This document shows positions 56,017 to 64,000 of a DNA stretch of 64,000 bases, piece after piece. Each line of letters begins with the position of its first letter. The stretch's first letter is position 1. This DNA comes from Pseudomonas poae (GTDB taxonomy: Bacteria > Pseudomonadota > Gammaproteobacteria > Pseudomonadales > Pseudomonadaceae), in contig CP034537.1 of assembly GCA_004000515.1 (NCBI GenBank), positions 4,602,001 to 4,666,000 of the forward strand, read 5' to 3'. Below the pieces are notes generated by a model that saw only the letters and a program-made list of their open reading frames with translations, had not been told where the DNA came from and searched no databases. The position numbers were made by a program, and so were the translations under genes.

Positions 56017-56583
56017 ATGAACTGTCGAACGTTTCCTCTCGTGCTGCTGGCACTTGTCCTCGGTTTTTTCATCCGGCGCACGGGCCGTCGAGTACAAAGA
56101 CGTCAACCGTGCCGCCAGCCAGATCAGCTTCACCTTCCAACAGTTCGGGCAGCGGGTGTATGGCACCTTCAGCGACTTTGAAGGCACCCTGAGTTTCGAC
56201 ACGCAAAGGCCCGAGGCGGCCCATGCGTTGCTCAAGATCCAACTCGCCAGCATCGATGCCGGCAGTGAGGACGCCAATACCCAATTGCAGTTGCCGGCCT
56301 GGTTCGATACGCAGGCCTACCCGGTGGTGTGTATGAATCCAGCGGTGCCACCTCGCTGGGCGGCAACCGCTACAAGATCGCCGGCAACCTGACGATCAAG
56401 GGCATTACGCGGCCGGTGGATATCGACGTGCTGCTCAAGGAGCAGGGCGGCATTGGCGTGTTCGACGGTGAGTTTGTGCTAAAGCGCGGCGACTTCAAGA
56501 TTGGCGATGGCGAGTGGGCGGGCAACAGCGTGGTGTCGGACGACATCCACATTAAATTCAAGATGGTGGCGCCCCAACGCTAG
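56017..56583 (+). CDS. YceI-family periplasmic lipid-binding-like protein; frame-disrupted
   Basis: 188-residue exported protein with a signal peptide (MNCRTFPLVLLALVLGF...). The YceI lipocalin-like barrel shows VEYKDVNRAASQISFTFQQFGQRVYGTFSDFEGTLSFD, IDAGSEDANTQLQLPAWFDTQAYP and GNLTIKGITRPVDIDV. Breaks lie in the T6 run 56064-56069 (one too many) and near 56326-56332 (one missing). The start follows GGAG. Members bind polyisoprenoids; the role here is unknown. Its end overlaps the convergent EamA gene by 4 bases. Confidence 0.87.
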
Positions 56584-57469
56584 CGCGCAAATTTCTTCGC
56601 CCCCGCCACGCAGCCGATGACAGCGACGGTCACCAGCACCATGCCCAGGCTGACCTGCTCATGCAGCAGCCCCGCCGCCAGCGCCAAGCCAAAGAATGGC
56701 TGCAGCAACTGCAACTGGCCAACAGCGGCAATGCCGCCTTGGGCCAGGCCGCGATACCAGAATACAAAGCCGATCAGCATGCTGAACAGCGCTACATAGC
56801 CCAGGCTCAGCCAGGCGGGCAGGCTGATGCCGCTGAAAGACGCCGGTGCGAGGGCCACGCTCAGCGGCACCACCAGCGGCATCGACACCACCAGTGCCCA
56901 GCAGATCACCTGCCAGCCACCCAGGCTGCGCGAGAGTTTGGCGCCTTCGGCATAACCGAGGCCGCACACCAGCACCGCCAGCAGCATCAACAAGTCTCCG
57001 GCGGGGGCGGCGCTCAGGCCTTGGGCAAGCGCGTAACCCATCACCAGTGCACTGCCCAGCATCGAAAACAGCCAGAACACCGGGCGCGGCCGTTCGCCCC
57101 GCGCAGCACGCCAAATAGCGCCGTGGCCAGCGGCAATAAACCGATAAACACGATGGAATGGGCGGAGGTCACGTATTGCAACGCCAGTGCGGTGAGCAGC
57201 GGAAAGCCGATCACCACGCCGAGGGACACAATCGCCAGAGGCACCCACTGGTTGCGGGCGGGGCGTTTTTCCTTGAACCACCACAACAACGACAGCCCTA
57301 CAGCAGCGGCGATGGCGGCGCGGATCATGGTGAGGAACACCGGGTCGAACTCCATCACCGCCAGGCGCGTGGCAGGCAATGAACCGCTGAAAATCACCAC
57401 GCCGATAAAGCCGTTGATCCAGCCTTGGGTGCTGTTGTCTAGGGTGTTGAATCGCGAAGTCCGTTCCAT
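56580..57469 (-). CDS. EamA/DMT-superfamily transporter; frame-disrupted
   Basis: Inner-membrane permease with 10 predicted helices in two EamA repeats, 296 residues after correction. Repeat 1 is GWINGFIGVVIFSGSLPATRLAVMEFDPVFLTMIRAAIAA; repeat 2 is APAGDLLMLLAVLVCGLGYAEGAKLSRSLGGWQVICW, and it ends LLHEQVSLGMVLVTVAVIGCVAGAKKF. A base is missing in the C run 57097-57100 (minus-sense G). It is divergent from a MocR regulator 73 bases away, a pairing typical of regulated amino acid or metabolite exporters. Confidence 0.87.
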
Positions 57470-57542
57470 GAGGAATGCCCGAAAAGAAAGATTGCGTGCC
57501 GGTCATCCTAGGGCTGAAGATTAAGACAATCAAAAAATTGTC

Positions 57543-58882
57543 ATGGATACATCCACTATGCCGCGCGCTCGTTATAAGTCGCTGGTCGACACCTTTGCCG
57601 AAGCCATCCGCAGCGGCAAAATGCCGCCGGGTACACGCCTGCCGACCCATCGGCAACTGGCCGCCGAGCATGGCCTGGCGCTGGTCACCGCGAGCCGGGT
57701 GTATGGCGAACTGGAAGCCATGGGCCTGGTCAGCGGAGAAACCGGGCGCGGCACCTTTGTGCGGAAATTTCATTGCCGCCGGGGCAGGGCAGTGGGCAGA
57801 TGACGTTGGCGACGGGCATGCTCGACCTCAACTTCAACTACCCCTCATTGCCGGGGCAGGCGGAGTTATTGCGCACGGCGTTGCGCCAGTTGGCCCTGTC
57901 CGGCGACCTGGAGGCATTGTTGCGCTACCAGCCCCATGCCGGGCGCCTGCATGAGCGTACCGTGGTGGCGCGCCACCTGTTGAGCCGGGGGCTGACGGTA
58001 GCGGGCGAGCAAGTGCTGGTGGTCAGCGGTGCCCAGCACGGGTTGGCGATCACCATGATGGCGTTGCTCAAGCCCGGGGATGTGATTGCAGTGGATGCGC
58101 TGACGTACTCGGGGTTCAAGGTGCTGGCCGAGACCCTGCATCTGGAAATCGTCGCCATCCCGGCCACCGCCGACGGGCCGGACCTGGATTATCTGCACAG
58201 TCTGTGTCGCAAGCGCCCCGTGCGGGCGGTCTATAGCATGCCGACCTTGCACAACCCGTTGGGTTGGGTGATGAGCCTTACGCAGCGCGAGCAGTTGGTC
58301 AGCATCGCCCGCCAGCACAACCTGATGATCATCGAGGACGCGGCCTACGCGTTTTTGGTGGAAAACGCACCGCCGCCCGTGGCCACCCTCGCGCCGGAGC
58401 GCACGGTGTATGTGGGCGGGTTGTCGAAAAGCGTCGCCACCGGCCTGCGCGTAGGTTTTGTCGCAGCGCCTGCAGCGTGGATGGGCCAGTTGGAGCGCAC
58501 CATCATGGCCACCACCTGGAACGTCCCCGGGGTGATGAGTGCGATTGCCGTGGCATGGATCGAGGACGGCACGGTGGCGCGGCTCGAAGCACAAAAGCGC
58601 GAGGATGCCCAGGCGCGCCAGGTGTTGGCCGCGCAGGTATTGAGCGGGGTGGACTACATCAGTCACCCCTCGTCGTATTTTTTATGGCTGCCCCTGGCCG
58701 AGGACGTGCGCGCCGATCAGGTGGCGATGACCTTGCAGCGTGACCACGTCTGGGTTTCCACTGCCGAGCCGTTCGCTGTCTCGACGCATGTGCCCCACGC
58801 GTTGCGACTGGCGTTGGGCTCGGTGGATACCACGGCACTGCGCGAAGCCTTGGGCAAGGTCCGCCAGGTAGTGTCGTGGTAA
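57543..58882 (+). CDS. MocR-type PLP-dependent regulator; frame-disrupted
   Basis: 446-residue GntR/aminotransferase fusion after correction. The winged helix is RSGKMPPGTRLPTHRQLAAEHGLALVTASRVYGELEAMGL. The aminotransferase-like part has VVSGAQHGLAITMMALLKPGDVIAVDALTYSG, YSMPTLHNPLG, IIEDAAYAF and the PLP lysine in YVGGLSKSVATGLRVGF. A G is missing at 57763-57764 (TFVREISLPPGQG when restored). Start 57543 or ATG 57558. Its likely target is the divergent EamA transporter gene. Confidence 0.89.
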
Positions 58883-58889
58883 ACCGGCT

Positions 58890-59321
58890 TCAGTACTTGT
58901 AAGCCTGACGCCCGATCAACAGCCACTTGCCTTTCTGTTTCTGCCAGACCTGGAAGTTGTCGATATCGGTAGGCACTTCGACGCCGCTGTTCACCGCCAA
59001 CGCGTGGAAATGGTTGCGCACCAGGGCAGTGTCACCGTTGAGGGTGATGGTCTGGTTTTGCATTTCCAAAGTCTTGAACGCGCTGGTGTGGGTTTCCAGG
59101 TCGGCAATGAATTGCGCCTTGTCTTGCACCTTGCCGCTGGAGTGGCCGTAGGTCAGCTTGTCGGAGGTCAGGGCATGCAGTTGTTTGAGATCCAGGTGCA
59201 GCATGGCTTGGGTCAGTTGGTCGACTGCTTGGGCCACGTCCTTTTCGGCAGGAGCCGGCGCGGCTGCGACGTAGCCGGAGAACAGGCACAGAAAACCGAT
59301 CAACACTTTGACGTTGGGCAT
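58890..59321 (-). CDS. Exported NTF2/SnoaL-like (DUF4440) protein
   Basis: 143-residue protein with a signal peptide (MPNVKVLIGFLCLFSGYVAAAPA). The cone-shaped NTF2-like fold is suggested by VDQLTQAMLHLDLKQLHALTSDKLTYGHSSGKVQDKAQFIADL and the ending FQVWQKQKGKWLLIGRQAYKY. Start ATG 59321 follows AAGGA. Such proteins may be small enzymes or binding proteins; no catalytic set is evident. It is convergent with the MocR gene. Confidence 0.85.
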   Translation of the reverse strand: MPNVKVLIGFLCLFSGYVAAAPAPAEKDVAQAVDQLTQAMLHLDLKQLHALTSDKLTYGHSSGKVQDKAQFIADLETHTSAFKTLEMQNQTITLNGDTALVRNHFHALAVNSGVEVPTDIDNFQVWQKQKGKWLLIGRQAYKY

Positions 59322-59565
59322 AGGTGTTTCCTTATTGTTGTTGGGTATGTACGACGGCGTTAGTCGTCGTACAACCATGCAATATTTTAAGGTGTCTAGG
59401 AAAGTGAAATTTGAAATATCTTGAAAAGATTAGGCGTCTAGTCGTTTTAAAGGCCTATTTTTCTTGTATGACGTCCCAACACATCAAGAGTAAATCCCGA
59501 TTCTTCCTGCTTAGGTGGCATATCGCTATGCTAGTGCCCAAACAACAAGATGCTTGAGGAACACA

Positions 59566-59793
59566 ATGGTTTTTGATTGGCACAGCGACCTCATCACCCG
59601 TAGTACTCCCGTCACGCCAGGCTATAAAAACACCCAGAACGTGCGCCGTTTCATGCTTGAACACTGCGGCCCAGGGTTCAGGTTCGACCGCCCGTTCATG
59701 GCCTGGATTCGCAACGGCTTGCCCAAGACGCTGGGTGATGTGGTGGATGAATGGCAGCGCCGCAACCCAGACAGCCAGGCGAGCGGACGATGA
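59566..59793 (+). CDS. DUF6434-domain small protein
   Basis: 75-residue protein, start ATG 59566 after GAGGA. The sequence FDWHSDLITRSTPVTPGYKNTQNVRRFM and GFRFDRPFMAWIRNG..KTLGDVVDEW fits the DUF6434 family, which is often a DNA-binding-like module of unknown function. It ends in an ATGA overlap with the CPBP protease gene, so the two are translated together. Confidence 0.8.
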   Translation: MVFDWHSDLITRSTPVTPGYKNTQNVRRFMLEHCGPGFRFDRPFMAWIRNGLPKTLGDVVDEWQRRNPDSQASGR

Positions 59794-60527
59794 TCATCGA
59801 AGGCGTGCGGATGCTGGCCAACTACGCCACTCACCTGGCACCCGGTTTATTGCTGTTCGGCCTCTGGTTTGCGCTCACGCCCAGGGCGCTGACCGTGATG
59901 CGCATCGTGCTGCTGTTGATGGCATTTGTGTTGATGCGCGATGTGATGACACCGCTCGGCCTGTGGGCGCTGGGCAGCGAGGTGCAGATTGCATTCAGTG
60001 AGAACGCCTTTGTGCTGGCAGCACTGGGCGGCTTATCGGTGCTGACGATAATGTTGCTTGCACGCGTCGCACCGGACCTTTGGTCGCTGATTCGCTGGTT
60101 CATCGGCAACCCTGGGGTTGGCTTGCTGGTCGGGCTGGGCGTGGGGTGCCTGATCGGCGTGCCGTTGCGGGTGTACCAAGGGATCGATGCGTCGCAGATT
60201 CACGGCTATTGGGTGTGGCTGCCGGGTATGGTGGTGTTGGCTTATGGCGCCAATGCGTTGGAAGAAGTGTTGTTTCGCGGGTTTTTGCAGGGGTATCTGG
60301 AACAGCACGCAGTGCCGTTGCGTGCAGCATTGATCAGCGGGGTGGCGTTTGCCGCCTGCCATACCTTCCTGGCGTTGAGCGTGACCCAGCTAGGCTGGTC
60401 TGTGTTGGTGTTTACTCTGATCGAAGGGTTGGCGTGTGCGCTGGTGCGCATGCGTTATGGCGTGCTGCCGGCGACGATTGCGCATGGCACGGCCATTGTG
60501 CTGATTGCGCTGCCCCTTATCGCTTGA
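59790..60527 (+). CDS. CPBP-family intramembrane metalloprotease (CAAX/bacteriocin-processing type)
   Basis: 245-residue membrane protease with about seven helices. Motifs are EEVLFRGFLQG (motif 1, EExxxR), FAACHTF (motif 2, His) and ATIAHGTA (motif 3, His). Start ATG 59790 overlaps the stop of the DUF6434 gene. Bacterial CPBP proteins cleave membrane substrates or confer bacteriocin immunity; no bacteriocin gene is visible beside it. Frame intact. Confidence 0.89.
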   Translation: MIIEGVRMLANYATHLAPGLLLFGLWFALTPRALTVMRIVLLLMAFVLMRDVMTPLGLWALGSEVQIAFSENAFVLAALGGLSVLTIMLLARVAPDLWSLIRWFIGNPGVGLLVGLGVGCLIGVPLRVYQGIDASQIHGYWVWLPGMVVLAYGANALEEVLFRGFLQGYLEQHAVPLRAALISGVAFAACHTFLALSVTQLGWSVLVFTLIEGLACALVRMRYGVLPATIAHGTAIVLIALPLIA

Positions 60528-60546
60528 TCTGAAATGCTCGAAAAAA

Positions 60547-60635
60547 TGTGGGAGCTGGCTTGCCTGCGATAACGGTGAATCAGTCAGCACATCTGTCGCT
60601 GAAAGGTCGCTATCTCAGGCAAGCCGGCTCCCACA
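60547..60635. repeat. REP pair (inverted)
   Basis: Facing TGTGGGAGCTGGCTTGCCTG-type arms, the right one slightly diverged (CAGGCAAGCCGGCTCCCACA), between the convergent CPBP and amidase genes. Confidence 0.87.
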
Positions 60636-60647
60636 GGGGGGCGGCGT

Positions 60648-62353
60648 TTATTCAGTGGGCAATGGCGGCGTTCGCGGCGGTACCTGGCGCTTGTTGCCGG
60701 TGGCCTCAAAGGCTGCAGCAAACGTCAGCAGCGCCGAATCATCATAGGCACGCCCGGCAAACGTCAGCCCCACCGGCATGCCGATATCCGCCATCACGCC
60801 CATCGGTACGGTAACGGTCGGTACGCCCAAATGGCGAATCGCAAGGTTGCCGTTGGCCACCCATACACCGTTACTCCACGCGATATCAGCCGAGGCTTCA
60901 TTCACATCGGCATCCGCCGGGCCTACATCGGCTACGGTAGGGAACAGCACGGCGTCGAGGCCCAGCGTGTCCATCCAGTCTTCCAGGTCGATGCGCCGGG
61001 TGTGCTCCAGGCCACGCAGGCCATCGGGCACGGTGCTGATTTCATTCCACGGCGTGATGCCGCGCTGGGCCATGCGCACGTATTCGTCCATGCCGGCGGC
61101 CAGGTCGTCCTCGCGGTTGGGCAGAGTGCCAGGGTCGTGGGGAAGATCTTCGGCCCGTCCACGTCGGCCAGGCGGTTGAGGTTCGGGTCGTCGTTGGCAC
61201 GCAGGAAGTCATCGAAGGCCCACGCCGACAGTTCCCATAACTCATCGTGCAGGAATTCCTTGGACACAAGCCCTCGGGTAAACACGGTCGGCGCGCCGGG
61301 GCGGTCGCCTTCGCAGTTGGACACCAGTGGAAAATCCACCTCGATCACTTCGGCGCCGTAGGCTTCCAGGGCCCGACGGGCGTCTTGCCACAGGTCGATC
61401 ACGCTGGCGCGGGTGTGGATCTTTGCCCGGTCGGGCCGCCGATGCCGGGTTTTTCACTGGTGCCAGCCTCGTCGTCGGCGTTGATGTACATGCGCGGTAC
61501 GCCAAAGCGCTTGCCCGCCAGGGATTCGGCGGTGACCGCCAATTGCGCATAGGAAACCGGGCGCACCGAGGCGACGCTAGGGATCGGCACCCAAGGCTGC
61601 AGGCGCCACAGGTCGCCACGGGTGTGCGGGTCTTCGGCGACCACCACATCGAGCACTTCCAGCAGGTCGGCCATGGTGCGGGCGTAGGGCACCACCACGT
61701 CCATGGTCGGCGTGAGCGGCCAGTTGCCGCGCACCGAGATCACCCCACGGGACGGGGTATAGGCGCACAGCCCATTGTTGGAGGCTGGGCCGCGACCGCT
61801 GGACCAGGTTTTCTTCCGCCAGGCCGAAGGCCGAAAAGCTCGCGGCGGTGGCAGTGCCCGCGCCATTGGACGAGCCGGAGGCAAACGGGGCGGTCAGGTA
61901 GTCGGCGTTGTACGGGCTTTCGGCACGGCCATACACGCCACGCTGCATCCCGCCATTGGCCATCGGCGGCATATTGGTCTTGCCCAGGCAGATCGCACCG
62001 CCGGCGCGCAGGCGCTCGATGGTGAAGGCGTCACGCTGGGCGACCAGGTTCGCAAACGCCGGGCTGCCGGATGCGGCGGTCAGGCCCTTGACCAGGTAGC
62101 TGTCTTTGGCGGTGTAGGGAATGCCATCCAGTGGCCCCAAGGTCGCGCCCTTCGCCCGGCGCGCATCGCTGGCCTGGGCTTCCTTGAGGGCTTCGGGGTT
62201 GCGCACCACCACGGCGTTCAACGCAGTGGCAGTCCGCGGACCGTCGTAGGCATCAATGCGTGCCAGGTAAGCCTGGACCAGTTCAACGGCCGTGGTCTGG
62301 CCGGATTCAAGCGCCGCGCGCAATTGGGCAATGGAGACTTCGGTAACTTGCAT
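60648..62353 (-). CDS. Amidase signature-family hydrolase; frame-disrupted
   Basis: Cytoplasmic amidase, 568 residues after three corrections. The catalytic Ser-cisSer-Lys set appears as Lys in IPYTAKDSYLVKG and the glycine/serine loop FASGSSNGAGTATAA, with GVISVRGNWPLTPTMDVV later. Breaks: T run 61809-61812 (one too many), near 61425-61432 (one missing) and C run 61139-61142 in minus sense (one missing). After correction they read AEETWSSGRGPASNNG, AKIHTRASVIDLWQD and IFPHDPGTLPNRE. Start ATG 62353. It follows an XRE regulator by 56 bases on the same strand. Substrate unknown. Confidence 0.87.
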
Positions 62354-62409
62354 CACGTTTTTTCGCCGCCTTCAAGTGGGGGTATGGCGGCAGTCTACGT
62401 ACAGATATT

Positions 62410-63198
62410 TCACAAAACCAGCGCCGCATAATCGGCGTAGGCGCCGCGCATTACTTGCCACGTGTGCGCATCAGCAGGAATCAGATGTTCGATGCGCAGG
62501 GAGGCGAGGGTGATGTCCTGGGGCATGCCAAAGGTGGTGAAGGTGGACAGGAAATTCAGCTCGCCTCGCTTTGAGCGCAAACGGGTCATCACTAGCAAAG
62601 GCATTTCTACGGGCAGGTCGGTGCAGATGGGCACAGGCAGCCCTGCCAGCACTGTTGCCAATGCGGGGTTGCCCATTGCTTCGCGAGTCGCCCGTTGCCA
62701 CGCCAGGGTGCGGATCTCTTCGGCATTGACCAGGTGGTCGCCGAGACCGCCGGGTTGCAGCAGGGTGGCCAGCAAATTCACGCCGTTGGCGGCGTCAGGC
62801 TGGATGCCGAGCAAATCAAACAGCACACCGGTGCTGGCATTGGCCGCCAGCACGTGCCATTGGCTGTCCAGCAGAATCGCCGGCGCGGGGTTGTGGGCGT
62901 GCAGCACATGGTCGACCGCTTCACGAACGGCCTCCATGGCCGGTGCGGCCAGTGGGGTAGCGGCGTAGCGCGGGGCAAAACCGGCGGCAAGGAACACGCG
63001 GTTGCGCTGCTCCAGCGGGGCCTCCAGCGCACTCAGCAAATGATGCAAGGTGGCGGGACTCGGTTTGGCGCGCCCGGTTTCGAGGCAACTGAGGTGACGC
63101 TGCGAAACACCGGTGATCAGCGCCAGCTCGAGCTGGCTGAGTTTGGCGTCCCGGCGCAATTGGCGCAGGTGTTCGCCTGCAGTAGAAGGCGTGTCCAT
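62410..63198 (-). CDS. XRE-family regulator with MmyB-like ligand domain
   Basis: 262-residue regulator. The helix-turn-helix is at residues ~8-65 (LRQLRRDAKLSQLELALITGVSQRHLSCLETGRAKPSP). The C-terminal MmyB-like PAS-type domain has PAILLDSQWHVLAANASTGVLFDLL, RTLAWQRATREAMGNPAL and ELNFLSTFTTFGMPQDITLASLRIE. Members of this group may bind fatty acids or similar small molecules. It precedes the amidase on the same strand and may control it. Confidence 0.9.
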   Translation of the reverse strand: MDTPSTAGEHLRQLRRDAKLSQLELALITGVSQRHLSCLETGRAKPSPATLHHLLSALEAPLEQRNRVFLAAGFAPRYAATPLAAPAMEAVREAVDHVLHAHNPAPAILLDSQWHVLAANASTGVLFDLLGIQPDAANGVNLLATLLQPGGLGDHLVNAEEIRTLAWQRATREAMGNPALATVLAGLPVPICTDLPVEMPLLVMTRLRSKRGELNFLSTFTTFGMPQDITLASLRIEHLIPADAHTWQVMRGAYADYAALVL

Positions 63199-63281
63199 GA
63201 CGTGTTCATGACCTCCGAGGTCATTGCGAGGGGCAGAACCTTATCACTAACGTAGGCCTTCATCACGCCAAGGAAGCAAGC

Positions 63282-63587
63282 ATGCCAAAGCCCTATTTCG
63301 CCCTGATCGGATTGCTCGGATTTTCGTTGTACACCCTGTTCACGCTGCTGACGGCCGAGCAGTCGCTATGGGCATTTGGACGGGAATTGATGTCGCGTCC
63401 GGACACGGCGCAGGTGGTCATCGACTTGTATTTGATGGCGGCGCTGGCGTGCGTGTGGATGTACCGCGATACGCGGCGGCGCGGGCATTCGCTGGCTTCG
63501 CTGATGCCATATGTGGTGCTCACGGCCGTGTTCGTGTCGGTGGGGCCGTTGCTTTATCTCGTTGTGAAGGGATTTCGGGATGAATGA
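63282..63587 (+). CDS. DUF2834 small membrane protein
   Basis: 101 residues with three predicted helices (YFALIGLLGFSLYTLFTLL, VVIDLYLMAALACVWMY, LMPYVVLTAVFVSVGPLLYLVV). The DxYxxxxxxxxWMYRDxRRRG pattern is the DUF2834 signature. It starts after AAGGAAGC. It overlaps the MAPEG gene by 8 bases, so the two are co-transcribed. Function unknown. Confidence 0.85.
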   Translation: MPKPYFALIGLLGFSLYTLFTLLTAEQSLWAFGRELMSRPDTAQVVIDLYLMAALACVWMYRDTRRRGHSLASLMPYVVLTAVFVSVGPLLYLVVKGFRDE

Positions 63588-63999
63588 CCTTATGCCTGTC
63601 TATGTCGCGTGCGTACTGGTGCTGGGCCTGAAGATGTTTGCGATCTCCTGCTATCAAGGGTTCTTCCGAATCCGGGGCAGGGCGTTCACTAATCAAGAGG
63701 ATGCCGCTTACTTCAACCGTGCCAAGTGCCCGAAAGAATTGCCGCAGGTCGTGAGAGCGACCAAGGCGTGGAATAATGACCTGGAAAATATTCCACTGTT
63801 CTTTGTGTTGGGTGGGCTGTGTGTGGTGCTGGAGGGGTCCAGCGGAGTTATCGCGTGGTTGTTCTGCGCTTTTACCCTGGCGCGGGTGGCGCACACCGTT
63901 ACCTATTTGATGGGATGGCAGCCTTGGCGGACCGTTGCCTATGCCGTGGGCACGCTCTGCCTGTCAGGACTGGGCGCCACGCTCGCCTACCTTTTGTAG
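63580..63999 (+). CDS. MAPEG-family membrane protein
   Basis: 139 residues with four predicted helices, of the membrane-associated eicosanoid/glutathione-metabolism family. The first helix is VYVACVLVLGLKMFAISCYQG. The conserved core is RATKAWNNDLENIPLFFVLGGLCVV (Asn and Glu, as in mPGES-1-like members), followed by FTLARVAHTVTYLMG. Bacterial members may have glutathione transferase activity; not shown here. It is coupled to the DUF2834 gene. The stop lies just inside the window. Confidence 0.88.
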   Translation: MNDLMPVYVACVLVLGLKMFAISCYQGFFRIRGRAFTNQEDAAYFNRAKCPKELPQVVRATKAWNNDLENIPLFFVLGGLCVVLEGSSGVIAWLFCAFTLARVAHTVTYLMGWQPWRTVAYAVGTLCLSGLGATLAYLL

Positions 64000-64000
64000 T

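Overview
The window reads as one chromosome segment of a Pseudomonas, most likely of the fluorescens group. The grounds are the GC-rich codon use, the family-typical palindromic REP sequences (cores of the TGTGGGAGCTGGCTTGCCTGCGA and TGTAGTGAGCGGGCTTGCC types), the divergent ampC-ampR pair, a 5'-truncated 180-kDa-class NAD glutamate dehydrogenase, acnB, miaE and dctA. I see about 59 genes, no rRNA or tRNA gene, no CRISPR array and no insertion sequence.

Layout. 0-2.8 kb: C-terminal part of gdhB with its terminator. 2.9-5.4 kb: an AT-richer lipoprotein metzincin with tandem Ig-like repeats. 5.6-9.6 kb: a FecI-FecR-TonB receptor surface-signalling unit. 9.7-12.5 kb: two tandem FadR-type GntR regulators and dctA. 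12.8-19.7 kb: tag, a cupin, a MocR regulator facing a carboxymuconolactone-decarboxylase-like gene, an SDR/phosphotransferase pair, a 2-hydroxyacid dehydrogenase and a cysteine hydrolase. 19.8-24.7 kb: a TetR gene followed by a 28-residue Thr-rich mini-ORF and terminator, then a sugar-isomerase-like/SDR/MFS operon facing its LysR regulator. 24.7-35.4 kb: the most notable block, a gamma-butyrobetaine/carnitine catabolic island: gamma-butyrobetaine dioxygenase and an orphan betaine-type binding protein, divergent from a CntA-like Rieske oxygenase and CntB-like reductase, then an aldehyde dehydrogenase, an Fe-alcohol dehydrogenase, an NCS1 permease, an XRE-PAS regulator and a BetI-like TetR. 35.6-42.6 kb: serine-type transporter, SulP transporter, acnB and a DUF1289 gene. 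42.7-47.6 kb: Usp, miaE, MFS, RstAB-like two-component pair. 47.6-53.1 kb: MipA, a serine-hydrolase-like protein lacking its nucleophile, a GFA protein, ampC and ampR. 53.1-64 kb: DUF2252, Tat-exported dienelactone-hydrolase-like protein, hotdog thioesterase, YceI, EamA/MocR pair, NTF2-like, DUF6434/CPBP pair, amidase with an XRE regulator, DUF2834 and MAPEG.

How the catabolic island would work (inference): gamma-butyrobetaine is hydroxylated to carnitine; CntAB splits carnitine to trimethylamine and malic semialdehyde; the aldehyde dehydrogenase makes malate. Two copies of a palindrome of form TGAAAT-N2-ATTTCA lie in the divergent intergenic region and two degenerate copies lie before the aldehyde dehydrogenase, which suggests one regulator controls both transcripts.

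A caution for every reader: I count about 33 single-base frame breaks in 24 of the genes, nearly all in short homopolymers. Restoring one base per break makes every affected gene a whole number of codons with an intact family sequence. This looks like assembly or sequencing error, not decay. Those genes are listed as full-length CDS with the break positions.
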